Source of the DNA: Micromonospora echinospora
GTDB lineage: Bacteria > Actinomycetota > Actinomycetes > Mycobacteriales > Micromonosporaceae
NCBI RefSeq assembly: GCF_014203425.1
Contig: NZ_JACHJC010000001.1
Location: 3,038,001-3,102,000 of the forward strand
Direction of reading: 5' to 3'
Length of the DNA stretch: 64,000 nucleotides
Positions 49,162-57,396 of the stretch are shown here, piece after piece. Both the position numbers and the translations under genes were made by a program. Under the pieces are notes generated by a model. The model saw only the letters and a program-made list of their open reading frames with translations, was not told where the DNA came from and made no database searches. Within the stretch, counting starts at the first letter, position 1; each line of letters starts with the position of its first letter.

Positions 49162-50051
49162 TGGTTGACCTCTCGGAAGATCTCGGCGAGGGACGGGGTG
49201 ACCGGGCCGAACGCGCGTACCGGGCCGCGGTCCAGCGCCGCGCGCAGCACCGCCTGGTCGTCGGCGGGCGGGTCCACCTCGAACACGGCGCGGGCGCCGT
49301 CGAGGTCGACCAGCCGCACGCCGGGCTGGTCCCGCAGCCAGCCGGCGTCGCCGTCGACCACGAGCGAGAACCGGGGCAGGGTGTACGCGGCGCGCAGCTC
49401 CTCGCGAGCGCCGGCAGCCCGGATCGTCCCGCCGGCGATGAGCACCAGGTCGTCGCAGAGCCGCTCCACCACGTCGAGCTGGTGGCTGGAGAACAGCACC
49501 GGCGCTCCGGCGGCGGCGCGTTCCCGCAGCACCGCCACCACCATGTCGACGGCGAGCGGGTCGAGCCCGGAGAACGGCTCGTCCAGGATCAGCACCTCCG
49601 GGTCGTGCACCAGCGCGGCGGCGATCTGCGCGCGCTGCTGGTTGCCCAGCGACAGCGTCTCCAGCAGGTCGTCGGCCCGCTCACCGAGACCGACCCGCTC
49701 CAGCAGCGCGTCGGTGCGGCGGCGGGCCCCGGCGGCGTCCAGCCCGTACAGGCGGCCGAGGTGGACCACCTGCTCGCGGGGCGTCATCTTGGGATAGAGG
49801 CCGCGTTCCTCGGGCATGTAGCCGAACCGGCTCCGGTCCTCCCGGGTGAGCCGGTGTCCCCGCCACGTGACCTGCCCGGCGTCCGGGGCGAGGACGCCGA
49901 GGATGATCCGCATGGTGGTGGTCTTGCCGGCGCCGTTGCCGCCGACGAATCCGGTCATGCGCCCGGCTGTCACGTCGAAGGAGACGTCTTTGAGCACCTG
50001 ACGGCCGCCGAAGCTGCGGTCGACGCCGTCGAGGCGGAGCACGCTGGTCAT
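49158..50051 (-). CDS. ABC transporter ATP-binding protein (NatA-like)
   Basis: 297 aa from ATG 50051. Walker A GFVGGNGAGKTTTMRII, signature ETLSLGNQQRAQIAAALVHD, Walker B PEVLILDEPFSGLDP and the H-loop FSSHQLDVV. After residue ~215 comes a DUF4162-type C-terminal region with ALDRGPVRAFGPVTPSLAEI. Drives the permease at 48100-49161. The NarL-type two-component system begins 81 bases upstream on the same strand, a usual partner for such exporters. Confidence 0.95.
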   Translation of the reverse strand: MTSVLRLDGVDRSFGGRQVLKDVSFDVTAGRMTGFVGGNGAGKTTTMRIILGVLAPDAGQVTWRGHRLTREDRSRFGYMPEERGLYPKMTPREQVVHLGRLYGLDAAGARRRTDALLERVGLGERADDLLETLSLGNQQRAQIAAALVHDPEVLILDEPFSGLDPLAVDMVVAVLRERAAAGAPVLFSSHQLDVVERLCDDLVLIAGGTIRAAGAREELRAAYTLPRFSLVVDGDAGWLRDQPGVRLVDLDGARAVFEVDPPADDQAVLRAALDRGPVRAFGPVTPSLAEIFREVNQ

Positions 50052-50132
50052 GATCCCGACGCTACGGCCGGCGCCCGCTCCCGTCGTCCCACCGCGGGAC
50101 GATCGTCTGGTCCGTCGTGCGACGGACCGGCG

Positions 50133-50810
50133 TCATCCGCCGGGCCGGACCACCCCGTGCTCGTACGCGAACACCACGGCCTGCACCCGGTCGCGTAGCC
50201 CGAGCTTGGCCAGCACGCGGCTGACGTGGGTCTTCACCGTCGCCTCGCCGACACGCAGGACGTCCGCGATCTCGGCGTTGCTGGCCCCGCTCGCGATCAG
50301 CTCCAGCACCTCCCGCTCGCGCGGGGTCAGGTCCGCCGTCGCCGCGTCGTGCCGGGGGTCCGGCGGCGCCGCGCCGGGCCGGGCGAACGTGGAGATCACC
50401 CGCCGGGTGAGCGCCGGCGCGATCAGCCCTTCGCCGCGCGCCACCACCCGTACCGCCTCGACCAGGTCCTCCGGCGTGCCGTTCTTGAGCAGGAAGCCGC
50501 TCGCCCCGGCACGCAGCGCGGCGAACAGATAGTCGTCCCTGTCGAACGTGGTGAGGATGAGCACCGCGGGGCCGCCCGGCGTCGTGTCGCCGGTGATCCG
50601 GCGGGTGGCCTCCAGCCCGTCGAGGACGGGCATCTCCACGTCCATCAGCACCACGTCCGGCCGCAGCGCGGACGCCATCGACACGGCGCGCTGCCCGTCG
50701 GCGGCCTCGCCGACCACCTCGATGTCGTCCTCGACTTCGAGGATGACCCGGAAACCGGTCCGGACCAGGTGCTGGTCGTCGACGAGCAGCACCCGTACCG
50801 GCGCGCTCAC
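50133..50810 (-). CDS. NarL/LuxR-type response regulator
   Basis: 225 aa from GTG 50810, overlapping the kinase stop by GTGA. Receiver: LLVDDQHLVRTGFRVI (acidic pair), VVLMDVEMPVLDGLEATRR (phospho-Asp) and SGFLLKNGTPEDLVEAV (Lys). LuxR HTH: LTPREREVLELIASGASNAE and VGEATVKTHVSRVLAKLGLR. Likely controls the downstream ABC exporter. Confidence 0.96.
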   Translation of the reverse strand: MSAPVRVLLVDDQHLVRTGFRVILEVEDDIEVVGEAADGQRAVSMASALRPDVVLMDVEMPVLDGLEATRRITGDTTPGGPAVLILTTFDRDDYLFAALRAGASGFLLKNGTPEDLVEAVRVVARGEGLIAPALTRRVISTFARPGAAPPDPRHDAATADLTPREREVLELIASGASNAEIADVLRVGEATVKTHVSRVLAKLGLRDRVQAVVFAYEHGVVRPGG

Positions 50811-52096
50811 GCCGCCCGCCCGGCGGCCTCGACCGGCAGCGGCATGCGGGCCCGGACCCGGAACCCGCCGCCGGGGCGCGGCCCGGCGGCCACCTCACCG
50901 CCGTGCGCGGCGACCCGCTCCCGCATGCCGATCAGGCCGAGCCCGGTCCCGGCCGCCGGCGCGCCGCCCTGTCCGTCGTCGCTCACGTCGATCTCCAACT
51001 CCCTCGCCAGATAGCGGATGCGCACGTCGAGCGTGGTGGCGTGGGCGTGCTTGACCACGTTCGTCACCGCCTCCTGGACGATCCGGTACGCCGCCTGCGA
51101 CACCGAGCGCGGTAGCAGCACGGGCTCCCCGTACACCCCGAGGTCGGCCCGCAGCCCGGTCTCCCGGGCCCGGTCGACGAGCGCGCGGACCTGGTCGATG
51201 CCGGCGGTGTCCTCCGGCGCGGCGACCGTGCCGGCCGCGGCGTCCGGGTCGCGCAGCACGCCGAGCATCCGGCGCAGCTCGTCGACCGAGGTGCGGGCCG
51301 TCTCCTCGATGGCGGCCAGGGCGGTACGCGCCTTGTCCCGGTCGCGGTCGAACACGCGCCGGCACGCGGCGGCCTGCACGCCCATCACCGACACGTGGTG
51401 GGCGACCACGTCGTGCAGCTCGCGGGCGATGCGGACCCGCTCACCCATCACCGCGCGCTCGCGCGCCTCCGCCTGGGACCGGCGCAGTTGCTCGGCCTGT
51501 TCGCGTAGCTCGTGCCGGCGGCGCGCGGCCACCCAGGCGGTCTGCCCGGCGTAGTAGGCGAACCCGAAGAAGAGCACGTTGTAGAGCACGCCGTTGACCA
51601 CGGCGGCGAGCACCGGCGGCACCGGACCGGCGGCGTCGGCGAAGGAGGCCGCCGAGATCTGGTCGGCCCGCAGCGCGAGGGACAGCGCGAGCCAGCCGAA
51701 CATCGCCACGATGATGCCGACCCGCAGCCGCCCGGCCAGCCGCCGGTCGGCGCCCCACGCGCCGAGCGTGAACAGGGCGGCGAACAGCGCGCCCGACGGG
51801 AGCTGTGCCAGCGGGACCGCCCGGGCCTGCCCGGCGACGAAGGCGACGGCGACGATTACCGCGACAGTGGCGGGCCACCGCCGCCGTACGGCCAGCGGGG
51901 CGGTCACCGCGACGGTCCACCAGATCTGCTCGGCGACGCTCGGCGGCGGCCCGAGCAGGAACGCCCCGGTGCTGTACGCCAGGGTCAGCTCGAACAGGGC
52001 CAGCACGGTGACCGCGAGCCCGACCCAGAGGTCGGCGCGGAACTGCGCGGCCGTGGGAGCCGGCCGGCGCCAGGCGGTGGTGGGTGCGGTGCTCAC
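50807..52096 (-). CDS. NarL-type sensor histidine kinase
   Basis: 429 aa from GTG 52096. Upstream frame is antisense to the GNAT gene. The N-terminal half has ~6 membrane helices with little outer sequence (LWVGLAVTVLALFELTLAY, VGIIVAMFGWLALSLAL, NGVLYNVLFFGFAYYAGQT). The HisKA_3 motif carries the phospho-His in IARELHDVVAHHVSVMGVQ. HATPase: IVQEAVTNVVKHAHATTLD, DDGQGGAPAAGTGLGLIGMR. It signals to the regulator at 50133-50810. Membrane-buried sensors of this type usually detect envelope-active compounds. Confidence 0.95.
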   Translation of the reverse strand: MSTAPTTAWRRPAPTAAQFRADLWVGLAVTVLALFELTLAYSTGAFLLGPPPSVAEQIWWTVAVTAPLAVRRRWPATVAVIVAVAFVAGQARAVPLAQLPSGALFAALFTLGAWGADRRLAGRLRVGIIVAMFGWLALSLALRADQISAASFADAAGPVPPVLAAVVNGVLYNVLFFGFAYYAGQTAWVAARRRHELREQAEQLRRSQAEARERAVMGERVRIARELHDVVAHHVSVMGVQAAACRRVFDRDRDKARTALAAIEETARTSVDELRRMLGVLRDPDAAAGTVAAPEDTAGIDQVRALVDRARETGLRADLGVYGEPVLLPRSVSQAAYRIVQEAVTNVVKHAHATTLDVRIRYLARELEIDVSDDGQGGAPAAGTGLGLIGMRERVAAHGGEVAAGPRPGGGFRVRARMPLPVEAAGRAA

Positions 52097-52171
52097 CGTA
52101 CGACCATGCCACCGACCGGGCCGCCGTGGTGGCCGGGGCGTAATCGGGTGGGCCGGACGACAGTGCCGACG

Positions 52172-52177
52172 TAGCCT
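52172..52177 (+). promoter_or_regulatory. -10 element, leaderless promoter of GNAT gene
   Basis: TAGCCT, then 6 nt, then GTG 52184. No ribosome binding site. Confidence 0.45.
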
Positions 52178-52183
52178 GCCGGG

Positions 52184-52765
52184 GTGTTCGTGCCCGATCT
52201 GCCGTTGCGTACCGAGCGTCTGCTGCTGCGCGCCTTCACCGCCGCCGACCTCGCCGTGGTCCGGGACTACCGGGGCCGCCCGGAGGTGACCCGCTACCTC
52301 TACCACGAGCCGTACGACGACGCCGCCGCCCGGGCCGCGATCGAGCGGCTGGTCCGGCGGACCGCGCTGCGCGCCCCCGGCGACGTGCTCAACCTCGCGG
52401 TGACGCTCGCGGACACCGGCGAGTTCGTCGGCGACGTGCTGCTGAGCTGGACCAGCGGGGAGCACCGGCAGGGCGAGATCGGGTACGTGGCGCATCCCGC
52501 GCACACCGGCCGGGGGTACGTCACCGAGGCGGCCCGGGAACTGCTGCGGATCGGCTTCGACGGGCTGGGCCTGCACCGGATCGTCGGCCGGCTGGACGCC
52601 CGCAACACCGCCTCGGCCCGGGTGCTGGAGCGGCTCGGCATGCGCCGGGAGGCGCACCTGCGGGAGAACGAGTTCGTCAAGGGGGAGTGGGCCGACGAGG
52701 TGGTCTACGCGCTGCTGGCCCGCGAGTGGCGGGCGGCCGGCCGCCTGAGCGCGGGCCCGGCGTGA
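52184..52765 (+). CDS. GNAT family N-acetyltransferase, RimJ/RimL type
   Basis: 193 aa from GTG 52184. LPLRTERLLLRAFTAADLAV is the RimJ/RimL opening. EIGYVAHPAHTGRGYVTEAA is the acetyl-CoA loop, and LHRIVGRLDARNTASARVLE, RLGMRREAHLRENEFVKGEW form the C-terminal signature. Acetylates a protein N-terminus or a small molecule. Divergent from the histidine kinase, 87 bp apart. Confidence 0.93.
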   Translation: MFVPDLPLRTERLLLRAFTAADLAVVRDYRGRPEVTRYLYHEPYDDAAARAAIERLVRRTALRAPGDVLNLAVTLADTGEFVGDVLLSWTSGEHRQGEIGYVAHPAHTGRGYVTEAARELLRIGFDGLGLHRIVGRLDARNTASARVLERLGMRREAHLRENEFVKGEWADEVVYALLAREWRAAGRLSAGPA

Positions 52766-52783
52766 CGGCCGGGCCCGACGCCC

Positions 52784-53365
52784 TCAGCAGCAGCAGCCCC
52801 GCCGGAACGACCGCTCGACGTACGACGCCAGACCGGCCTCGTAGAAGCCGACCCCGGGCCGGATCGGGTGGTCGCTGAACAGCTCGACCCGCGACCCGAA
52901 CCGGACCAGGTACGCGTCGGCGTCCCCCGCGTCGTTGCGGATCATGCGGCCGCGCGGCCCGTAGATGCGCTCCAGCTCGGCGAAGGACATTCCGACCGAC
53001 CCGCCGGCCGGGGAGCGCGGCGGGGCGGTGGCCGTGCCCACCGAGACGAGCCGGCCGTCCCGGAAGGTCAGCATGATCGCCCCGGCCCAGGAGCCGGTGA
53101 CGCCGGCGTGCACGATTCCGGGACAGCCCGGCGCGGTCCAGCCGATCAGCCCGGCCGCGACGAGCCGGTCCAGCCGGGCCCCGATCCGGAACGGGCCGGC
53201 GCCGCGGACGCTGAGCACCTCGTTCTCCGCGACAGCCGGCCGGACGGGCGCGGCGTCGGCGGCGGTGCGCGCGGGCGCGGCGGCGGCCGGCGCGCCGGCG
53301 GTGACCGGCACGACAGCGGCCAGCGCCAGCAGGCCGGCGAGGACTGTGGACGGGATTCGGTTCAT
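52784..53365 (-). CDS. Secreted protein with C-terminal Cys triplet
   Basis: 193 aa from ATG 53365, after GAAGGAGAACC. Clear signal peptide (STVLAGLLALAAVVPVTAGA PAAAA, split here). The mature part has GPFRIGARLDRLVAAGLIGW, MLTFRDGRLVSVGTATAP, SVGMSFAELERIYGPRGRMI and AYLVRFGSRVELFSDH, a beta-rich repeat like that found in small exported actinobacterial proteins. It ends FRRGCCC. No family name recognised. Divergent from the Ser/Thr kinase gene, 120 bp apart; stop 18 nt from that of the GNAT gene. Confidence 0.8.
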   Translation of the reverse strand: MNRIPSTVLAGLLALAAVVPVTAGAPAAAAPARTAADAAPVRPAVAENEVLSVRGAGPFRIGARLDRLVAAGLIGWTAPGCPGIVHAGVTGSWAGAIMLTFRDGRLVSVGTATAPPRSPAGGSVGMSFAELERIYGPRGRMIRNDAGDADAYLVRFGSRVELFSDHPIRPGVGFYEAGLASYVERSFRRGCCC

Positions 53366-53485
53366 GGTGGTTCTCCTTCGGTCGGGTTCTCCTGTCCTGT
53401 TGGTCTCCGGCCGGTCCGGTTCGGTTCGGGATCGTCTACCGTCGACGTGACGGTGATCGTGGCGGCGGTCCCGGAGGTGATGCCG

Positions 53486-54838
53486 ATGACCACGCCGACG
53501 CGGATCGGGGCGTTCCGGGTGGAGCGTCTGCTCGGGGCGGGGTCCTTCGCCACGGTCTGGCTGGCCTACGACCCGGCCCTCGCCGACCGGGTCGCGGTCA
53601 AGGTGCTGGCCGATAACTGGAGCCACGACCTGCGGGTGCGGGAACGGTTCCTCGACGAGGCCCGGCTGCTGCGGCGGCTGGACGACGACCGCCTGGTCCG
53701 GGTGCACGGCGTCGGCGAGCTGCCGGACGGGCGCCCGTACGCGGTGCTGGCCTGGGCGGACGGCGGCAGCCTCCGGGACCGGCTGGCGCGCGGCCCGCTG
53801 CCGGTGGGCCGGGCGCTGACGGTGCTCGACGAGATCGCGGCGGGCGTGGCGGTGCTGCACCGGCACCGGGTGGTGCACCGCGACCTGACGCCGAGCAACG
53901 TCCTGTTCCACTCCGGCCCGGACGGTGAGCGGGTGCTCATCGCCGACCTTGGGCTGGCCAAGGCGCTCGCCTCCGCCTCCGGGCTGACCGCGCGGGCGGG
54001 CACTCCCGGCTACATGGCGCCCGAGCAGAACGAGCCGCTGGCGGTGGTCGACACCCGGGCCGACGTGTTCGGGCTGGGCCGCCTGGGACTGCGGCTGCTC
54101 GGCCGGGGCGGCCGGGCCGACGCAGAACCGGCCGCCTCGCGGCTGCGTGCCGGCGTGCCGGCCGGTGTGGACTCGGTGCTGCGGCGGGCCACCGCCGTAC
54201 GCCCGGCCGACCGCTACCCGGACGCGGACGCGTTCCGGCAGGCGCTGCGGCGCGCGGTGGCGGGTGGGCCCGCGCTCGTGCGGGCGCGGCGGGCGCCGCG
54301 CGCGGGCCAGGTGGTCGCCGCGGTCGCGGTGGCGCTCACCGTCGCCGGTACGGGCGCGGGGGACGCGGCCCGTCCCGACCCGGCCGGCGCGGTGGGGCGC
54401 AGCGGCCCGCTGACGGTGGTCCTGCCGGCCGGCTGGCGGGCCGAGGGCACCGGCTGGGCCGGCCAGTACGGCGACGACGGTGACCTCGAACCGGCGCTGG
54501 TGATCTCCCCGGATCCGGGGAGCTGGGCGGTCGACCCGGGCCTGCCCGGGGCATTCGTCGGCCTCTCCGCCGGTACGGCGCGTCGTACCGGCCCGGCGGG
54601 TTTCCTCGCCGAACGGCCGCACGCGGACTGCGCCGGGGCGCCGCCGCGGCACAGCCGGCAGGGTGGGGTCGAGTGGACTGTCGTCACGTTCACCTGCCCC
54701 ACCGGCCGCCCGGTGATCGTCGAGGCCGCCGGGCTGGCTCCCGGCCGCGCCGGTCTGCTCTACGTCCAGCTCGTCCCGCCGGCGGGCGCGGGCGCGGACT
54801 TCGTCGACGGTGTGCTCGCCGGGGTGCGTGCCGGATAG
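53486..54838 (+). CDS. Membrane Ser/Thr protein kinase (PknB-type) with extracellular domain
   Basis: 450 aa from ATG 53486, after GGAGG at 8 nt. Kinase residues: P-loop GAGSFATVWLAYD, K39, Glu58 of helix C, H131-R-D133 with LTPSNVL, D154-L-G (the usual DFG is DLG), and APE 178-180. Hence probably active. Residues ~272-290 form one membrane helix (VVAAVAVALTVAG). The ~150-residue outer part has VVLPAGWRAEGTGWAGQYGD and TVVTFTCPTGRPVIVEAAGL. No PASTA repeats. Divergent from the secreted protein at 52784, which may share its role. Confidence 0.9.
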   Translation: MTTPTRIGAFRVERLLGAGSFATVWLAYDPALADRVAVKVLADNWSHDLRVRERFLDEARLLRRLDDDRLVRVHGVGELPDGRPYAVLAWADGGSLRDRLARGPLPVGRALTVLDEIAAGVAVLHRHRVVHRDLTPSNVLFHSGPDGERVLIADLGLAKALASASGLTARAGTPGYMAPEQNEPLAVVDTRADVFGLGRLGLRLLGRGGRADAEPAASRLRAGVPAGVDSVLRRATAVRPADRYPDADAFRQALRRAVAGGPALVRARRAPRAGQVVAAVAVALTVAGTGAGDAARPDPAGAVGRSGPLTVVLPAGWRAEGTGWAGQYGDDGDLEPALVISPDPGSWAVDPGLPGAFVGLSAGTARRTGPAGFLAERPHADCAGAPPRHSRQGGVEWTVVTFTCPTGRPVIVEAAGLAPGRAGLLYVQLVPPAGAGADFVDGVLAGVRAG

Positions 54839-54847
54839 CCGGCGCGG

Positions 54848-55402
54848 TCAGACCACCACGACCGTGACCGGGTACGCGCGGCCGTCCTGCGGAATGGTGA
54901 CCACCACGGTCCCGGTACGCACGAACCGGATGTCCACCACACCGGCCTCGTAGTTGCGCGAGACGAGGTCCTCCCGGTCCACAGTGACCTCACCCGGCCC
55001 GATCCCCTGGATGCGCAACACACCTCCGGCGGCGAAGCAGAGGGACTTCAGCAGCGCCAGTTCGGTCTCGGCGAGGACCAGGTCGTAGCGGACCGGCCCG
55101 AGACAGGCGGCCGGTGGCGTGGTGCGTACCGGCGGGGTGGGCTTCGTGGTCCGGGGCGCGGCCGGTGGCCGTGACCGGACCGGCGGGTTCGGTGGCGTGG
55201 CGCGCGACGGCGCCGAGACCCCGTTGATGCCGGGCGTCGGGGTGAGGGCGGGCGGGGTCGTCGCGGCGGACGGCGCGGCGGCGCTGGTGACCGGCGGGCG
55301 TACCGGCAGCGGCGAGACCGGGCGGTCGGCGCAGGCGGGCGTCCCGGCGAGGACGGCGAGCGTGGCGACCGTCGCGGCGCGGCGGCGGGGTGGCTCACGC
55401 AT
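54848..55402 (-). CDS. Pro-rich exported protein downstream of sigma factor
   Basis: 184 aa from ATG 55402, overlapping the sigma-factor stop by 8 nt. N-terminal signal-like segment (ATVATLAVLAGTPACADRP) with a poor lipobox (TPAC; Pro at -2). A ~75-residue Pro/Thr/Ser linker follows, then a folded end: CLGPVRYDLVLAETELALLK, SLCFAAGGVLRIQGIGPGEV and YEAGVVDIRFVRTGTVVV. No family recognised. As it overlaps the sigma gene it may be a surface sensor for it, but it does not look like a classic anti-sigma (no zinc motif or membrane helix in the middle). Confidence 0.75.
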   Translation of the reverse strand: MREPPRRRAATVATLAVLAGTPACADRPVSPLPVRPPVTSAAAPSAATTPPALTPTPGINGVSAPSRATPPNPPVRSRPPAAPRTTKPTPPVRTTPPAACLGPVRYDLVLAETELALLKSLCFAAGGVLRIQGIGPGEVTVDREDLVSRNYEAGVVDIRFVRTGTVVVTIPQDGRAYPVTVVVV

Positions 55403-55934
55403 CGGACATCCGCCGCCGCAGCTGCCGGCGGGCCTCGTGGACGCGGGACTTCACGGTGCCCTCGGGCACGTCGAGCAGGCCGGCGATCTCCCGGTAGCTC
55501 ATCCCGAGCACGTCGCGCAGGGTGACCGTCTCGGCGAGGTCCGGCGGGACCGCGTCGAGCGCGTCCAGCAGGTCGAGCCGGGTGCCGGCCACCACGCTGG
55601 TCCGGCGGGGGTCGGGCGGGTCCGGCAGCGGGAGGCCGCCGGCCTCCCGCTGCCATCGCCGCCGCAGCGCCCGGTAGGTGGACCGGGCCCGGTTGGCGGT
55701 GATCCGGTACAGCCAGGTGTCGAACGACGAGCGTCCCTCGAATCCGGCGATGCCGCGGGCGAGCGCGAGCAGCGTGTCCTGGCAGGCCTCCTCGGCGTCC
55801 TGCCGGTGGGGCAGCAGGCGGGCGCACTGGCGCAGCACGTCCGGCCGGACGGCGGCCAGCAGGGCGTCGAGTGCCTGCCGGTCGCCGCGTGCGGCCGAGC
55901 GGGCCAGCTCGTCCGTGCCGTCGGGGAGGGGCAT
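55395..55934 (-). CDS. ECF-like RNA polymerase sigma factor (sigma-70 family)
   Basis: 179 aa from ATG 55934 (MPLPDGTDELARSAARGDRQ). Open frame runs further up, to 56039, as shadow. Region 2: VRPDVLRQCARLLPHRQDAE, EACQDTLLALARGIAGFEGR, SSFDTWLYRITANRARSTYR. Region 4: LPDLAETVTL-type helix, RDVLGMSYREIAGLLDVPEG and TVKSRVHEARRQLRRRM. It directs RNA polymerase to stress or envelope genes. No ribosome binding site is clear. No anti-sigma gene of known type is adjacent; the overlapping downstream gene is a Pro-rich exported protein. Confidence 0.92.
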   Translation of the reverse strand: MPLPDGTDELARSAARGDRQALDALLAAVRPDVLRQCARLLPHRQDAEEACQDTLLALARGIAGFEGRSSFDTWLYRITANRARSTYRALRRRWQREAGGLPLPDPPDPRRTSVVAGTRLDLLDALDAVPPDLAETVTLRDVLGMSYREIAGLLDVPEGTVKSRVHEARRQLRRRMSDA

Positions 55935-56023
55935 CAGGGGTGTCCAGTGCTCGCCGGTGGTGCGGGAGATCAGGCTATGCCCGGGGTGGCCGCGCCGCCG
56001 CCGCTGAGTCGGGCAGCCGACGG

Positions 56024-56060
56024 CCGGCCGCCCCGGCACCGACGGTGCCAGGGCGGCCGG
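56024..56060 (-). terminator. Long hairpin terminator after HAAS protein gene
   Basis: CCGGCCGCCC (56024-56033) pairs exactly with GGGCGGCCGG (56051-56060). Past one mismatch, GGCACC (56035-56040) pairs with GGTGCC (56044-56049) around GAC. It sits 16 nt beyond the minus-strand gene ending at 56076, upstream of the sigma gene. Confidence 0.8.
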
Positions 56061-56075
56061 AGGATCGGCCCGACT

Positions 56076-57020
56076 TCAGCGGGTGGCGCGGCCGGCCTTG
56101 ACCGCGCTGTCGATCACGTCCCAGATCGCGACCAGCACGACCACCGCGCCCGCCACCCGGGCGAACTCGACGGTCCCGCCGTCCCGCAGCCAGGCGAACC
56201 GCTCGACCAGTTCCGGGTTGAGCAGCCGGTCGGTGGCGAGCAGCCAGAGCACCGGGGCGGCGAAGGCCACGTTGAGCACCGCGTTGACCGCCACCAGCGG
56301 CCAGGTCCACCGCCCGGACCGGTACTTGGCGATCTCCAGGCCGACGGTGGCCAGCAGCACCACGATCAGGGCCGGCAGCCAGAAGCTCCAGAGCGCCGGG
56401 TCGAGCGCCGGCAGCCGGGTGCCGTCGTCGGTGGTCCAGCGCTGGAAGTGCTGGCCGACCAGGAGGCCGATGGTGGCGAGCAGGAACACCACGGAGGCGA
56501 TGCTGTCGGAGTGGCTGATCTGCCGTTCCCGGGTCTCCTCGGGCAGCTGGTCGACTGTCCACTCGGGCAGCCCGAGCGGCGTGTGGGTGCGTTCCAGCAC
56601 GGCGAACACGAGCGTGACCCAGAACGCGATCTGCACCGCGGTCTGCATCGCGGCGACGATTGCCGCCCCGATCGCCGCGCCCGGCTCGCCGTCGAGCAGC
56701 GCCTTGCTGAGGCCGGTGAGCACGCCGACGATCGCCGGGATCCAGGTGAGCAGCAGCCGCAGCAGCCGCCACCAGGTCAGGTAGTAGCGCGGGCCGATGA
56801 GTTGCAGCGTGCGGTCGCTGTAGCTGGCCGCGAGCTTCTCGGGGTGGCCCAGCTCGGTGAGCACCTCGCGCTCGGCCGACGCGTGGTCCTGCCCGCCGGA
56901 GGTCCGGTCGTCGATCATGTCGGCGATGGAGCCGCGCAGCTCCTCGGCGATCTCCAGGCGGCGTTGCGCGGGCACGGCCCGCATGGTGGCGGCGACGTAA
57001 CGGTCGGTCAGGGAACTCAT
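56076..57020 (-). CDS. HAAS-domain membrane protein paired with PadR
   Basis: 314 aa from ATG 57020, overlapping the PadR stop by ATGA. N-terminal ~75 residues form a HAAS-type helical region: RYVAATMRAVPAQRRLEIAE, ELRGSIADMIDDRTSG, AEREVLTELGHPEKLAASYS. Six or so membrane helices follow (LLRLLLTWIPAIVGVLTGL, TAVQIAFWVTLVFAVLE, DSIASVVFLLATIGLLVG, FWLPALIVVLLATVGLEI, and FARVAGAVVVLVAIWDVI). PadR-HAAS gene pairs are common; the membrane part is thought to sense the signal. Confidence 0.88.
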   Translation of the reverse strand: MSSLTDRYVAATMRAVPAQRRLEIAEELRGSIADMIDDRTSGGQDHASAEREVLTELGHPEKLAASYSDRTLQLIGPRYYLTWWRLLRLLLTWIPAIVGVLTGLSKALLDGEPGAAIGAAIVAAMQTAVQIAFWVTLVFAVLERTHTPLGLPEWTVDQLPEETRERQISHSDSIASVVFLLATIGLLVGQHFQRWTTDDGTRLPALDPALWSFWLPALIVVLLATVGLEIAKYRSGRWTWPLVAVNAVLNVAFAAPVLWLLATDRLLNPELVERFAWLRDGGTVEFARVAGAVVVLVAIWDVIDSAVKAGRATR

Positions 57021-57358
57021 CGTTCCGCTCCTTCGATCAGTTCGGTGACGGACGACCGCACCGCGGTCATGTCGTCGAGCAGGCGGTTCAGGAGGTCCTG
57101 GCCGTCGTCGCTGGTCCGGTAGAACTTGCGCGGCCGGCTCTCCTCGGTGTTCCACTCGCTGGTCAGCAGGCCCTGGTCCTCGAGCCGGCGCAGCAGCGGG
57201 TAGAGCGTGTTGGCGTCGACCGCGAAGCCGTGCGCGGCCAGCCGTTGCAGCAGGGCGTATCCGTAGTCGGGGCGGCGCAGGGCGACCAGGCTGGCCACCA
57301 CGACAGTGCCGCGTCGTAGCTCCTGGAGATGGGTCCGGAGGACCTCTTCGCTGACCAT
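57017..57358 (-). CDS. PadR-family transcriptional regulator
   Basis: 113 aa from ATG 57358 (MVSEEVLRTHLQELRRGTVV). The winged-helix pattern is typical: VVASLVALRRPDYGYALLQR, LAAHGFAVDANTLYPLLRRL, EDQGLLTSEWNTEESRPRKF YRT (split), then the C-terminal dimer helix DLLNRLLDDMTAVRSSVTEL. A perfect 21-bp operator-like palindrome (57369-57389) overlaps its promoter. TATCGT ends 7 nt before the ATG, so the mRNA is leaderless. It should repress itself and the overlapped HAAS gene. Confidence 0.94.
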   Translation of the reverse strand: MVSEEVLRTHLQELRRGTVVVASLVALRRPDYGYALLQRLAAHGFAVDANTLYPLLRRLEDQGLLTSEWNTEESRPRKFYRTSDDGQDLLNRLLDDMTAVRSSVTELIEGAER

Positions 57359-57365
57359 GCTCAAC

Positions 57366-57396
57366 ACGATACTGTGTGGCACACAGTATTGTCCAA
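57366..57396 (-). promoter_or_regulatory. padR promoter with 21-bp palindromic operator
   Basis: Arms ATACTGTGT (57369-57377) and ACACAGTAT (57381-57389) are exact, with GGC between. On the minus strand TTGGAC (57396-57391) is a -35 and TATCGT (57371-57366) the -10, 19 nt apart. The palindrome fills the spacer and enters the -10, so binding would block RNA polymerase. The -10 ends 7 nt before ATG 57358. Confidence 0.75.
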
